From assembly GCA_934364985.1 (NCBI GenBank), contig CAKRMU010000001.1:62001-126000 (forward strand): a stretch of 64,000 bases of DNA, written 5' to 3'. Positions 18,669 through 28,180 of this stretch are shown here, in pieces. The first letter of the stretch is position 1, and the number at the start of each line of letters is the position of its first letter. The position numbers were made by a program, and so were the translations under genes. The notes under the pieces were generated by a model that saw only the letters and a program-made list of their open reading frames with translations, ran no database searches and was not told where the DNA came from. This DNA is from an uncultured Porphyromonas sp. GTDB taxonomy: Bacteria > Bacteroidota > Bacteroidia > Bacteroidales > Porphyromonadaceae.

Positions 18669-19229
18669 TTATAAAGTAGTTCGATATATATAATTGATAC
18701 TATTATTCTTATTCTTTATGGGCTCAATACCGGTTATTAAGACGGCTTCATAAAGATCTAAAATCAAGCAATCATTCAAAGATCGTACCCACTTCATCAT
18801 CCTATAGGTAGCACGATTGGGGGTTAAGATAAGGAGGTACGTTGTAGAATAAACGTCTAGTATACCACTCTTAGGGATATCGTCAAACACCAAAAGAGTA
18901 TTCTCAATATTCGGAGGAAGATGATCATATAGGCAGACATTTGGATTTGCAAGTGATGCAATTTCTGCAATGCAATTATCAACATTTAATAATACAACAC
19001 TATGCAGTCGGCACCTAACGATTATCCTATAAATAAGCTGATAAACAGGTTTTTCGAAAAGATTAGGCATAGCATTATAGGCATAGTATGTACCTTGCGG
19101 AAATAGTAAAGTATTGACCATGGAAAAGGCTTTTGGAGAATGAACACCTCTGCCTTTTCCATAACACAATCTGCGAAATATCCGCCACTTAAAAGGGCTA
19201 CAATTCGGATACAAGTCCATACAAGGCAA
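18669..19229 (-). CDS. Hypothetical protein within the cobalamin block
   Basis: 186 residues, function unknown. The N-terminal motif GRGVHSPKAFSMVNTLLF resembles the GxGIHSPF start of a Bacteroidota family annotated as SAM-dependent methyltransferases. The rest is short, and no glycine-rich SAM motif is evident, though VVLLNVDNCIAEIA could be a worn motif I. It contains many cysteines and tyrosines and no membrane segment or signal peptide. It lies between cbiA and the adenosyltransferase in the same direction, 47 and 11 bp from them. It may be a reduced paralogue carried in the operon. Confidence 0.6.
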   Translation of the reverse strand: MPCMDLYPNCSPFKWRIFRRLCYGKGRGVHSPKAFSMVNTLLFPQGTYYAYNAMPNLFEKPVYQLIYRIIVRCRLHSVVLLNVDNCIAEIASLANPNVCLYDHLPPNIENTLLVFDDIPKSGILDVYSTTYLLILTPNRATYRMMKWVRSLNDCLILDLYEAVLITGIEPIKNKNNSINYIYRTTL

Positions 19230-19276
19230 AAATAATACTTTTTGCTTTATCTTTCAAGAATTAATGCAAGAGTCGA

Positions 19277-20572
19277 CTATTTATCCAAAAAAAAGCTGAT
19301 GAACTGAGGCGTAAAGGTGAAATGAGTATATGTAGCGAGTACATTATTATGCTCCATTGTTAGGGTATCAACAGGTGCTCCTAAAGCATCATATTGATTG
19401 CGAAATCCCATAATTGGATTGCCCTCAATACGAGAATAATGAAACTCATGACCCCTAAGAGGGATACCATGAAATACCATTTGCCGATACCCAATAGTTA
19501 GTTTAGCCCCCTGCATAGTAGCTTTATGAGGAAAGATATTAACCATTGGGTACTCTTTGCCATCAGAATCCACGATGCATTGTTGAAGGTACATCATTCC
19601 GCCACACTCTGCAATTATGCATCCCTTACCACTATCGACGTCTGATCTGATTTGTGCCATTAAGTCTACATTACTACTCAGTTGAGACAAATATAATTCT
19701 GGGTATCCTCCAGGAAGATATAGCAAATCAAATGGAGGTAATACCTTATCATGAAGAGGACTAAAGTAGGTGATTTCCCCGAAATTACTGAGACACGAGA
19801 TATTTTCTGGATAGATAAAGCTAAATGCTTCATCCCTCGCTACTAATATCTTATTGCGCTTTTGGGATACGACAATATCAGTAGAAACTGATGCATTATG
19901 CTGCGTTTTTGCTAGAAGCCTATCAATATCAATATGCTCCTCAACCAATATCGCGGCCCGACAAGCGTGCGATTCAATAGCTTCCATATCATCCGTAATA
20001 AGTCCTAAATGTCGAGATGGTAATCGAAGCATATCGTCCTTTGGAATAACACCTAATATATCTATCTCAACGTCATTGCAAGCTTGCTCCAAATAGGATA
20101 GGTGCTTACGCGAATTAACTTTATTGAATATTACGCCTGTGATATTTAACTCTGGGCAAAAATGCTTTATCCCATAAAGCATAGGGGCAATGCTATATGC
20201 CATGGACTTAGGTGTCATCACTAAGACGACTGGCAAGCTGAGTAGCTTTGCTATCTCTCCTGACGAGCCTCGGCTTCGGTCATATCCATCCAAAAGTCCC
20301 ATTACCCCTTCAACAATAGAGATATCCGAATGGCTATCGTACTTATTAAATAATTCTTGGACGCCCATATCACCTTGCATAAAGGCGTCAAGATTAATTG
20401 ATGGTCGCTCACATGCCACCTGATGAAGCTGTGGATCAATATAATCTGGGCCACATTTGAATGGTTGGACATTCAAACCTCTGGTCTTAAGTGCCCTTAA
20501 TAGCCCTATAGAAATCGTACTTTTTCCACTATCCGAAGAGGGGGCAGCGATAATAAATGCGGAGTGATTCAT
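19277..20572 (-). CDS. cbiA: Cobyrinic acid a,c-diamide synthase
   Basis: Amidates the a and c side chains of cobyrinic acid with glutamine and ATP. 431 residues with both domains present. The ATP-binding half has APSSDSGKSTIS near the N-terminus. The glutaminase half has YLPGGYPELY and the catalytic cysteine in AECGGMMYL, and ends with a histidine-containing THFTFTP. It is a complete enzyme, in contrast to the CbiP homologue two genes downstream. Its ATG overlaps the stop of cbiJD as TAATG, so translation is coupled. Confidence 0.94.
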   Translation of the reverse strand: MNHSAFIIAAPSSDSGKSTISIGLLRALKTRGLNVQPFKCGPDYIDPQLHQVACERPSINLDAFMQGDMGVQELFNKYDSHSDISIVEGVMGLLDGYDRSRGSSGEIAKLLSLPVVLVMTPKSMAYSIAPMLYGIKHFCPELNITGVIFNKVNSRKHLSYLEQACNDVEIDILGVIPKDDMLRLPSRHLGLITDDMEAIESHACRAAILVEEHIDIDRLLAKTQHNASVSTDIVVSQKRNKILVARDEAFSFIYPENISCLSNFGEITYFSPLHDKVLPPFDLLYLPGGYPELYLSQLSSNVDLMAQIRSDVDSGKGCIIAECGGMMYLQQCIVDSDGKEYPMVNIFPHKATMQGAKLTIGYRQMVFHGIPLRGHEFHYSRIEGNPIMGFRNQYDALGAPVDTLTMEHNNVLATYTHFTFTPQFISFFLDK

Positions 20573-22359
20573 TACTTTAATTTGATAAATTGTCCATTAT
20601 CATCCATAAGAAGGATATCTAAAGATGTATTAGGTACCAATTCCGAACAATGCGAATAGCACTTCCTAAGGATGATTTGGTAGAATAAAGCATCTCTATC
20701 AGGTACCAATTTCCATAACTCACGAGCTAAATTTATGGGGGCTACATCTATATCTTCGCCAGCCTCAAGGAGTACTTTCTTTAGAAAGGATTTATCCATA
20801 GTCACTTTGTGACTATGGGTATCTAATGCCCCTGCTGCCAGCTTAACCGCCTTGCCGAGCATGATACCTAATGTCACTTTAGGGAACATTAGCTCATTGG
20901 CAAAAGTAAGCGTTTGCCCGATAAAATTACCATATTGAATAAAGGCATTGGAGGGTAAATCTTCAAAATAAGTCCGTAAGTATTTCTCAGATCTTCCGCC
21001 TGAATTAAGAACGATATGCCCAACACCAACGGCTTTTGACACCTGCATTTCTTTGCGAATAGATGCTATCCAAGTCTCACTGGAATAGGGACGGACTATC
21101 CCTGTCGTCCCTATTATTGATATCCCGTTTATAATACCTAATCGCGGGTTAAATGTCTGCTTGGCAATGTCTTGACCATTAGGGACTGAAATCGTAATAT
21201 CAACCCCTACCTGACTTATGTCTAAATACTCCTCCACCATATTCCGAATCATCGTCCTCGGAGTTTGGTTAATGGCGGGGTCGCCTATCTCTAATCCCAA
21301 ACCTGGAAGTGTTACTACCCCCACCCCTACTCCTTGCAAAAAGTTAACGCCACAATGGTGGCTATTAATAGCCACCATACTATGTATCTCTGCTCCATGG
21401 GTAACATCGGGGTCATCGCCACCATTTTTGACTGCGACAGAAGTAGCACTTAAGCCATCAATTTGTGTAGACTTGATCGGGAAAGGTACCATCTCTCCGC
21501 TGGGAAGGGTTACCAATACTTCATCGTATGCTTCCTCGTTGAGGAGAGCCAATAATGCGGCTTTAGAGGCTGCCGTAGCAGTGACACCCGTGGTAAGCCC
21601 TATCCTATGGTCAAAGAATCCAGGTAGTAATTTTTCAATCGCTAATCGTAAACTTACTTTTCCTGTAGCTACGCATTTAGGGGAATATCCGAGTGGTGGA
21701 CAGGCAACGACAATTACTTTAACGCCCATCTTTATTGCGGTCTGAACCTTTTCCGAAAACCCAGCTGTCTCCCCACTTTCTTTTATAATCAATGCGTTAG
21801 GATTAAGCTCTCGTATTATTTCTTCTGTCGTCTTGGATTCATCATAATAGATGATTTGATCCGCATCAATTTTGCTTCGCTTTACAATGGATCTGGATTC
21901 CTCTAAAGGCATCACTCTAAAGTACGTTTTATAGGATTGCCAGTATAGCTTCAGCTTTTCAATGCTATTGACACCAGTAAATGCAAGGGTTATCGCAGGG
22001 TTTAATTTCTGAAGTTGAGAAATAGCAGTCTCAAAATCATCCACGACAATGGCTCCTTGTGGTACCTTTGGGAATACCCTTTCATAACGGATAATTGGAG
22101 CATCAAGAGTCCCGATATTAGTATGTAGGTTCGTTGCAAAAGGGTGTGTTGCATCAATGATTAAGCCAATGTCGTGGTTAACACAATACGAATGAAGGGC
22201 ATCCCTATCCATTGCTCCGCTAAGACGAATACCATATTGTAGGCTAACCTCTTGCGAAGAGAAGCGGGTAGAGTAGTAGTAAGCACGCCCTGCTTCTTCG
22301 CATACCTCTAAGGCAATCTTTCCCTCAGTAGTTCCTCCCAAAATCAGTATGGTACTCAT
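20572..22359 (-). CDS. cbiJD: CbiJ-CbiD fusion: precorrin-6A reductase and corrin C1-methyltransferase
   Basis: Residues 1-240 form the reductase CbiJ (ILGGTTEGK at the start, DATHPFA, ESG). Residues 245-595 form CbiD, with GLTTGVTATAASKAALLALL and GDDPDVTHG. CbiD inserts the C1 methyl group and CbiJ reduces the ring. I start at 22359 rather than at an upstream ATG (22395), because that gives MSTILILGGTTEG directly and an ATGA overlap with the ABC ATPase gene. The J-D fusion is known from P. gingivalis-type corrin loci. Confidence 0.93.
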   Translation of the reverse strand: MSTILILGGTTEGKIALEVCEEAGRAYYYSTRFSSQEVSLQYGIRLSGAMDRDALHSYCVNHDIGLIIDATHPFATNLHTNIGTLDAPIIRYERVFPKVPQGAIVVDDFETAISQLQKLNPAITLAFTGVNSIEKLKLYWQSYKTYFRVMPLEESRSIVKRSKIDADQIIYYDESKTTEEIIRELNPNALIIKESGETAGFSEKVQTAIKMGVKVIVVACPPLGYSPKCVATGKVSLRLAIEKLLPGFFDHRIGLTTGVTATAASKAALLALLNEEAYDEVLVTLPSGEMVPFPIKSTQIDGLSATSVAVKNGGDDPDVTHGAEIHSMVAINSHHCGVNFLQGVGVGVVTLPGLGLEIGDPAINQTPRTMIRNMVEEYLDISQVGVDITISVPNGQDIAKQTFNPRLGIINGISIIGTTGIVRPYSSETWIASIRKEMQVSKAVGVGHIVLNSGGRSEKYLRTYFEDLPSNAFIQYGNFIGQTLTFANELMFPKVTLGIMLGKAVKLAAGALDTHSHKVTMDKSFLKKVLLEAGEDIDVAPINLARELWKLVPDRDALFYQIILRKCYSHCSELVPNTSLDILLMDDNGQFIKLK

Positions 22360-23348
22360 AGTAGTTCTTGAAGGAGTTCTTCTATAGTGCCACACTGCAT
22401 AATCGTTTTATCCGCCTTATGTAGCGTCATTACCTCGTTGGTAGTATCTATGTACTCCTCAGATTGGGCATTGCGATCTGCGAGAATGCGATTCCTTAAT
22501 AACGCTTTCCGAATCATCGAAAACTTGTAACCATGCCCTAAGACTTTTACAACCCGGTCATAATCATTTTCGATCCTAAATAGCCCTGTGTGCCGGTCAA
22601 AGATGATTTCTTTTTCCTCAAAAAAACCACTAAGGACTCCAGACAAAGCTAAATCCTCTGGCGTACCTGTATGTATCCTTTTTTCGTCGTCCATAAGCCA
22701 TATTTTATCAGCAATCTGCAGAGCCAATTCCAGATCATGCGTCGATAGGAATATGGTTTTATCAGACTCTCTTGTAAGCCTATGAAGTAATTGCATGATA
22801 TCAACTTTTGAGGGAAAATCTAAAAACGCAGTAGGTTCGTCAAGGATAATGATCGGTGTTTCTTGTGCCAAAGCTTTGGCTATTACCGTCTTCTGTCTTT
22901 CACCATCGCTAAGGCTATGGATCATTCTATCCGCCAATTGGCTGATCCTAACTTGCTGTATGGCTTTTTGGATAGCACGATTATCGGCATCGTTAAGACG
23001 ACCCCAAAATCCAGTATAAGGGCTGCGTCCCAGACCTATTAACTCGGTGGCGGTCATATTTTTCACATCAACTTTATCCGTAAGTACCACACTGATGATT
23101 GTAGAAAGCTCACTTTCTGTGTACTGAGTTATCTCTTTTCCCTCAATGAAAATATCTCCAAAAAGTTTTGGTTGAAATGCAGAAATCGTCCTAAGAAGTG
23201 TTGACTTCCCTACCCCGTTTGACCCTAAAAGACACGTCAATTCTCCACTATTTATTGAAGTTGAAATATCTTTTGCCACAATCTTATTGTGGTGCTTTTC
23301 TTTGTAGCCTATGGACAGACCTGAAAGCTTAATGACCTCTCTCCTCAT
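22356..23348 (-). CDS. ABC importer ATPase, cobalamin/siderophore (FecE/BtuD) type
   Basis: ATPase of a FecCD-family importer. Walker A GSNGVGKST (residues 42-50), signature LSDGE (145-149), Walker B IIILDE (166-171) and a switch histidine in LSTHDLE are all present. 330 residues is about 70 more than the usual 255. The extra C-terminal segment (about 250-330; DRVVKVLGHGYKFSMIRKAL) is not part of the standard domain and is not recognised. ATGA overlaps on both sides tie it to the permease and to cbiJD. Cobalamin or cobinamide is the likely cargo from context. Confidence 0.9.
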   Translation of the reverse strand: MRREVIKLSGLSIGYKEKHHNKIVAKDISTSINSGELTCLLGSNGVGKSTLLRTISAFQPKLFGDIFIEGKEITQYTESELSTIISVVLTDKVDVKNMTATELIGLGRSPYTGFWGRLNDADNRAIQKAIQQVRISQLADRMIHSLSDGERQKTVIAKALAQETPIIILDEPTAFLDFPSKVDIMQLLHRLTRESDKTIFLSTHDLELALQIADKIWLMDDEKRIHTGTPEDLALSGVLSGFFEEKEIIFDRHTGLFRIENDYDRVVKVLGHGYKFSMIRKALLRNRILADRNAQSEEYIDTTNEVMTLHKADKTIMQCGTIEELLQELL

Positions 23349-24382
23349 GATATCTGTACTCTATTTTTATCTAATAATACCGATATGACGATGGGAGCAC
23401 CCACAAGTGCAGTAACTGAATTGATAGGCAAAGCTCCCTCAAAGCCAGGAAGTCGAGCTATTAAATTGCATAGCAACGCAAGCGAAGAACCTACTAGTGT
23501 AACTGCCGGCATCAACACAATATGATTGGAGGTAGTAAAAAGGGTCCTACAAAGATGAGGAACAGCTAAACCTAAAAAGACTATTGGTCCGCAATATGCA
23601 GTGACTATGGCTGTAAGGACGCACGAACATAGAATCACGAGGTTGCGTGTTTTGGTATAATTCAATCCTAAGTTCCGAGCATAATTCTCACCTAACAGCA
23701 TTAAATTAAGTGACTTAATCAATAGAAAAGAGAGTGGTATCAAAATACCCATTAAAATGACAAATGTTTTTACTTGGTCACCACTCACTTTGGAGAAGCT
23801 ACCAAGACCCCAAATCACATAACTCCGTACATCCTCGTCATTACTGAAAAACTTCAGTACTCCGATGATAGCATTAGCGATATAGCCAATCATCACACCC
23901 ATAATGAGTAAGATGGCATCTCCCTTCACTTTTTTAGAGATCATCAGTATTAGCAACATCACAGCCAGAGCTCCGAAGATAGCAGCCACGGAGACAGCCA
24001 TTTCACCGATAAGCCCTAAGCGAGACAGAGCTTTTTGGCTAATGCTTCCTGAAAGTAATATTAGTGTGGCTACACCCAAACTCGCACCGGAACTAATACC
24101 TAACTCTGAAGGGCCTGCCAATGGATTCCGAAATACCGTCTGCATCTGAAGTCCACTGATGGATAAAGCCGCCCCAGCGACAAGTGCGGTCAGTGTTTGT
24201 GGAAATCTGCTTTTCCACACAATATTATACCAAATCTCACCACCAGGGGTCTCATGATCTGCGAGAATCCTCACGACGCTTTTGAATGGTATAGCTATGG
24301 AGCCGACTGCAAGGTTTAGGACAAAAAACAATAAGATTGAAATGAATACCAATGTCGCTATGATGATTTGTTTTTTAGTCAT
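23345..24382 (-). CDS. FecCD/BtuC-family ABC transporter permease
   Basis: Inner-membrane permease (345 residues, about ten hydrophobic segments) of the iron-siderophore/cobalamin importer family. Family signatures include LAGAALSISGLQMQTVFRNPLAGPSELGISSGASLG and, late in the protein, GPIVFLGLAVPHLCR. These are typical of BtuC, FhuB and FecC alike, so the substrate is inferred from its place among corrin genes. It starts 183 bp after the substrate-binding protein gene; a 23-bp repeat array occupies that gap. Confidence 0.92.
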   Translation of the reverse strand: MTKKQIIIATLVFISILLFFVLNLAVGSIAIPFKSVVRILADHETPGGEIWYNIVWKSRFPQTLTALVAGAALSISGLQMQTVFRNPLAGPSELGISSGASLGVATLILLSGSISQKALSRLGLIGEMAVSVAAIFGALAVMLLILMISKKVKGDAILLIMGVMIGYIANAIIGVLKFFSNDEDVRSYVIWGLGSFSKVSGDQVKTFVILMGILIPLSFLLIKSLNLMLLGENYARNLGLNYTKTRNLVILCSCVLTAIVTAYCGPIVFLGLAVPHLCRTLFTTSNHIVLMPAVTLVGSSLALLCNLIARLPGFEGALPINSVTALVGAPIVISVLLDKNRVQIS

Positions 24383-24448
24383 GATACTACTATCATTTTG
24401 CTTGAAATGTAATTATATGATAATCAACATATACAAATACAAAAAAGT

Positions 24449-24564
24449 GGATACATAGAATATGCTTTGGCTAATACCCTATATTCGTCAAAGCGAATAC
24501 CCTATATTCACTAAGGCTAATACCAGATATCAGTGCCACCCTATACAGGGTACCCATAATATGC
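24449..24564. repeat. 23-bp palindromic repeat array, copy at 24.5 kb
   Basis: Five units in strict register, beginning at 24449, 24472, 24495, 24518 and 24541: GGATACATAG, TAATACCCTATATTCG, GAATACCCTATATTCA, TAATACCAGATATCAG and CTATACAGGGTACCC. It sits inside the cobalamin block, between the substrate-binding protein gene and the permease gene, both on the minus strand. It could therefore act as an RNA structure within a transcript as well as DNA. Confidence 0.85.
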
Positions 24565-25686
24565 TCATTGTTTCAACACAGAATAAAATACAGGTTCGTA
24601 GTCCGGAAGAAGTGCTGGATGAAACGCCTTAATAAGATCAGCAAGTACCACATCCGGCTCGACTGGTGAAAGCTCATAAAAAGGACGTTCATTGAGGTTG
24701 CAGTAGATTACTTTATGCTCCTTATAGGCTTTAAAATCTCGGTATCTGCTATCCGTTTTTCCTAAAACATCGTATGAATAATCGCCATCATAACTATTTA
24801 GGATTCTCCAATAATCAGCATCTGCAGCTTTAGCATATACAGATTCAAAATCAACATAAAAGCCACCTGACTCCTCATTATCGTGCATAAAGTATTCGCC
24901 TCCTGCATCATCAAACTGATGAGCTAAGTAGCTATCGCCCCCAACTACATACCAGTTTCCTCCGTGTAGCTCTCCACTTAGGACTTTAGGTTTATCTACT
25001 TCCTCAGGGATCAAGTCCTTTAGTTGATTATAGCGATCCTCTATGCCACGAAAAATCATATCTGCCTCTTCTTCTTTTCCTAATAGTAGCCCTGTAAACT
25101 TTAACCACTCAGCTTGACCCAAAGGAGATGTCTCTTTATACCCTAAAAATGTGACCAGTGGAATGTCGAGATTCTGCAATCTATCATATCCACCACGCTT
25201 AAAAGGGGAAACGAGTATGAGTTCTGGCTGAAGCGCCATGATTAATTCAGTATCAAAATTGCCTTCAATACCTATTCTTTTAGACGTCCCAGAAGCAAGC
25301 TGAGATTTCATCTGCTCATTAAAAAGGAAGCGAGTACTTGGCATCCCTACGACCCGATCTACAGCACCCAACTTAATGAAATTAGAGAGCTGTAATGTGG
25401 TCATAATAATTGCCTTATTTATTGGCGTCTTAATAACAACATAGCCATCTGGTATTGGTTCGTCACTTCCTTCTTTCGGTACCATAGCGTACTTGTAGAT
25501 TTGGCTTTCAGGATTAGTAGGATCAGACATTTCTACCAATGTGTATCCTTTGTACCTCTCTATTCGAAGCCCTTGAGCGTACTTGATTTCATCCGAAGTA
25601 ATAATTTGGGAGTCATCATTCTGAGTCTTTCCTCCACAAGAAATAAGGGTAAAAGCTAAACCAATTATGAGCATTAACTTTTTCAT
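24565..25686 (-). CDS. ABC transporter substrate-binding lipoprotein (BtuF/FhuD-like)
   Basis: 373-residue lipoprotein. The signal peptide MKKLMLIIGLAFTLISC ends in a lipobox with Cys17. The two-lobed helical-backbone fold of the FecB/BtuF family is indicated by VDRVVGMPSTRF, LIMALQPELILVS and a C-terminal NERPFYELSPVEPDVVLADLIKAFHP. It delivers ligand to the permease and ATPase encoded just downstream. Corrinoid is the likely ligand, from the setting; an iron siderophore cannot be excluded. Its start overlaps the stop of cbiL (ATGA). Confidence 0.88.
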   Translation of the reverse strand: MKKLMLIIGLAFTLISCGGKTQNDDSQIITSDEIKYAQGLRIERYKGYTLVEMSDPTNPESQIYKYAMVPKEGSDEPIPDGYVVIKTPINKAIIMTTLQLSNFIKLGAVDRVVGMPSTRFLFNEQMKSQLASGTSKRIGIEGNFDTELIMALQPELILVSPFKRGGYDRLQNLDIPLVTFLGYKETSPLGQAEWLKFTGLLLGKEEEADMIFRGIEDRYNQLKDLIPEEVDKPKVLSGELHGGNWYVVGGDSYLAHQFDDAGGEYFMHDNEESGGFYVDFESVYAKAADADYWRILNSYDGDYSYDVLGKTDSRYRDFKAYKEHKVIYCNLNERPFYELSPVEPDVVLADLIKAFHPALLPDYEPVFYSVLKQ

Positions 25687-26372
25687 AACTCTTGACCTTT
25701 TAATATTATTAATGACAAATAGGGAAAGGTGCGAGCCATCAATTCCTCTCGGTTTGTTGAGATAAACTGCTCTCGAGATCCAATATTTTCAATATAGACA
25801 AATGGAAAACCTTTTGACCTGATCACTTCCTTTATCATCTCTTGATACATAGATAGTTTCATCACCACTACCGTATCTCCTTTTTTCAAAAGAGACAGTA
25901 TATCCGACTCTGATGCGATATTAGCGAGGACTGACAAGTTATTATTCTTAGCAACTAATGAGCATTTAGCTAAAGCCATTGTAGCCACAAAAGAAGGGAT
26001 ACCAGGCAATACTTCGTATGGGATATTGTATGTATTTAATATGTTGATAATCTTAAATGCTGACGAATAAATACCAGCGTCCCCGATGGTCACAACAGCT
26101 ATCTTTTTACCCCTTTGACGATAATCAATGATTTGATCAGCGATAGAAATATAGATTGAAGTTGCATTCGATTCATTCGTTTTATCCATTGGGATACCCA
26201 AAGGTACCACATTCCTCATAAGTTGACCTGAAGTATCCAAACGCTCAAGCATCCTTATCGCTTCGCCATTTGGCGAAAATATGACATCGCATTGTGTCAA
26301 TGCTCTGAAAGCCTTTAGCGAAATATTCTCTGGCTCACCACTACCTAAAGATACGATATATACGGTGGACAT
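25683..26372 (-). CDS. cbiL: Precorrin-2/cobalt-factor II C20-methyltransferase
   Basis: 229-residue member of the tetrapyrrole methylase family. The glycine-rich SAM site near the N-terminus reads VSLGSGEPENISLKAFRALTQ (canonical VGVGPGDPELLTLKA), and VVTIGDAGIYSSAFKI and VLPGIPSFVATMA are the second and third signatures. The position in the cluster and the overall pattern best fit CbiL rather than CbiF or CbiH, which are both present elsewhere as fusions. The N-terminal loop is somewhat diverged. It lies 2 bp after cbiGF and overlaps the substrate-binding protein gene. Confidence 0.87.
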   Translation of the reverse strand: MSTVYIVSLGSGEPENISLKAFRALTQCDVIFSPNGEAIRMLERLDTSGQLMRNVVPLGIPMDKTNESNATSIYISIADQIIDYRQRGKKIAVVTIGDAGIYSSAFKIINILNTYNIPYEVLPGIPSFVATMALAKCSLVAKNNNLSVLANIASESDILSLLKKGDTVVVMKLSMYQEMIKEVIRSKGFPFVYIENIGSREQFISTNREELMARTFPYLSLIILKGQEL

Positions 26373-26374
26373 CT

Positions 26375-28180
26375 TTATTGTCTATATAAATGCTTAAAGT
26401 CATCATTGTACAGCCGAGACAGTCCATGTCTGTTATCAATAGCTTCACCCACGACAATCAATGTGGTGAGGGTCAAATGATTTTCTTTTATAATATCAGC
26501 AAGACGACTGAGCTCGCCCCTAAATATCCTCTGCTCTTTCCAAGTAAGCTTGTAGCACACAGCCACAGGTGTCTCTGGCGGATAGTGCACAAGCAACTCA
26601 CGTTGTACCTGATCTGCTATCGTTGCACTCAGATATATACACATCGTACTTTGAGACATAGCCAACTTATGTAGCTGTTCACGCTCTGGCATAGGTGTCC
26701 TCCCTTCACCACGTGTGAGTATAATCGTCTGCACTTTTTCGGGTATTGTGAACTGCGAACGTAACTCTGCCGCCGCAGCTAAGAACGATGATATCCCTGG
26801 CGTTATATGGTAACTCATTCCAGCTTTATCAAATAAAGCCATCTGCTCTTGAATCGCACCATAGATGCAAGGATCTCCAGTATGCAGGCGAACGATAAGG
26901 CAATTCTTATCATAGTATTCCTTCATTAAGGCAAACTGTTCCTCAAGATTCAAATCGGCTGAACTCCTAACAAGTGCTCCCTCTTTGGCATAATAAGTCA
27001 GTTCGATTGGCACTAAGCTTCCAGCATAAAGTATAAGGTCTGCCTGCTGGAGTAGGTGCTTCCCCCTCACTGATATTAGCTCTGGATCCCCCGGACCTGC
27101 CCCAACGATCTCAATATGACCGTGAGGAAGTGCATCCGGGGATACAGCAACAGCTAAAGTGAAATCATTACCCTCTGAGAGCTTAGCCTTATATTTCTCA
27201 ATAACAAGTTGACCTCCACCGGAAGATAATATCGCAGATGCCTCGCAGACACTTTGTGAAGACGTCACCTCCTCAACCTTATCTGACGGATTAGGAACTA
27301 CTATAGTAGCCAATTCGTCTGAAGTGTAAAAGTTGAGCTTGCCCCCAGTCTCTTCTGCAACGGATGCCAAAATTGGCTCCCCACGTTTTAGCTCAATACT
27401 ACTTACTGTAGATATAGATAAAGGTGAGTAACCGTGAGACTTCATTACTGCAAATATATGCTCAACGACACCTTTAGGATCAGCATTCTTACGACACCCA
27501 ATGCCAATATGCAAATCCTTTGGTCGGTATAAAACTTGCGGAATATCCACTTTTATCTGTTCCCGAATGGTCACTCCTATCAAAAGACTGTACCTTTTAG
27601 GGTCTATGTCTTCCGCATTGTAAAAGATGTCAACATACGGAGGTCTCGTCCTCTCTAATACACTTTCCCTCTTCTCAAGTAGCAATGCAGTGGGCTTTTT
27701 TTCCACAAATAAAGCGATGGCATTATTCATCGTAGTGCCCACGACTTCCGTATTACAGCTAAGTTTACTCCCTAAAGTATCCAAAGCCCATACCCCCTGT
27801 CGGTCACTTTGGGTGGTAATCACGGGCTCGGCACCTAACAATCTCGCCACCTTTTTTGTCCAATCATTGGCGTGACCGATATGCCCCGAGACTACAGAGA
27901 TGGCATACTTTCCTGTCGCGTCAATGCAGATAACAGCTGGGTCTTGTTTCTTATCTACGAGGTATGGAGATATGGATCTAACACAAATCCCCATTGCTGA
28001 AAAGAAAATGATAAGATCCATATTTTGCATCAGTTGACACGTTAATTCGCTGAGGTCACTTATGAACTTAAAGCCTGGTAATTGCTTAGTACTATATAGT
28101 GTTGCTCCTAATTCCTTCTGCAATAATAGTGCATTATCTTCCGAAGCATTAGAGAATGTAATAATTGCTACTTTACTCAT
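26375..28180 (-). CDS. cbiGF: CbiG-CbiF fusion: precorrin-5A hydrolase and C11-methyltransferase
   Basis: 601 residues. Residues 1-340 are CbiG, which opens the ring-A lactone and releases the C20 two-carbon unit (FFSAMGICVRSI, VVSGHIGHAND, and LHIGIGCRK in the C-terminal part). Residues 354-601 are CbiF, the C11-methyltransferase (IEIVGAGPGDPELISVRG, LHTGDPCIYGA, ITPGISSFLAAAA). A linker of about 15 residues joins them. Such a G-F fusion is reported for Porphyromonas-type pathways. The start overlaps the end of cbiET by 8 bases. Confidence 0.93.
   Translation of the reverse strand: MSKVAIITFSNASEDNALLLQKELGATLYSTKQLPGFKFISDLSELTCQLMQNMDLIIFFSAMGICVRSISPYLVDKKQDPAVICIDATGKYAISVVSGHIGHANDWTKKVARLLGAEPVITTQSDRQGVWALDTLGSKLSCNTEVVGTTMNNAIALFVEKKPTALLLEKRESVLERTRPPYVDIFYNAEDIDPKRYSLLIGVTIREQIKVDIPQVLYRPKDLHIGIGCRKNADPKGVVEHIFAVMKSHGYSPLSISTVSSIELKRGEPILASVAEETGGKLNFYTSDELATIVVPNPSDKVEEVTSSQSVCEASAILSSGGGQLVIEKYKAKLSEGNDFTLAVAVSPDALPHGHIEIVGAGPGDPELISVRGKHLLQQADLILYAGSLVPIELTYYAKEGALVRSSADLNLEEQFALMKEYYDKNCLIVRLHTGDPCIYGAIQEQMALFDKAGMSYHITPGISSFLAAAAELRSQFTIPEKVQTIILTRGEGRTPMPEREQLHKLAMSQSTMCIYLSATIADQVQRELLVHYPPETPVAVCYKLTWKEQRIFRGELSRLADIIKENHLTLTTLIVVGEAIDNRHGLSRLYNDDFKHLYRQ

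Noticed and set aside
21218-21745. 175-codon open frame on the plus strand
   Set aside because: It is the mirror of the CbiD half of the fusion gene, with Pro/Thr/Ser-rich low-complexity sequence and no family likeness.
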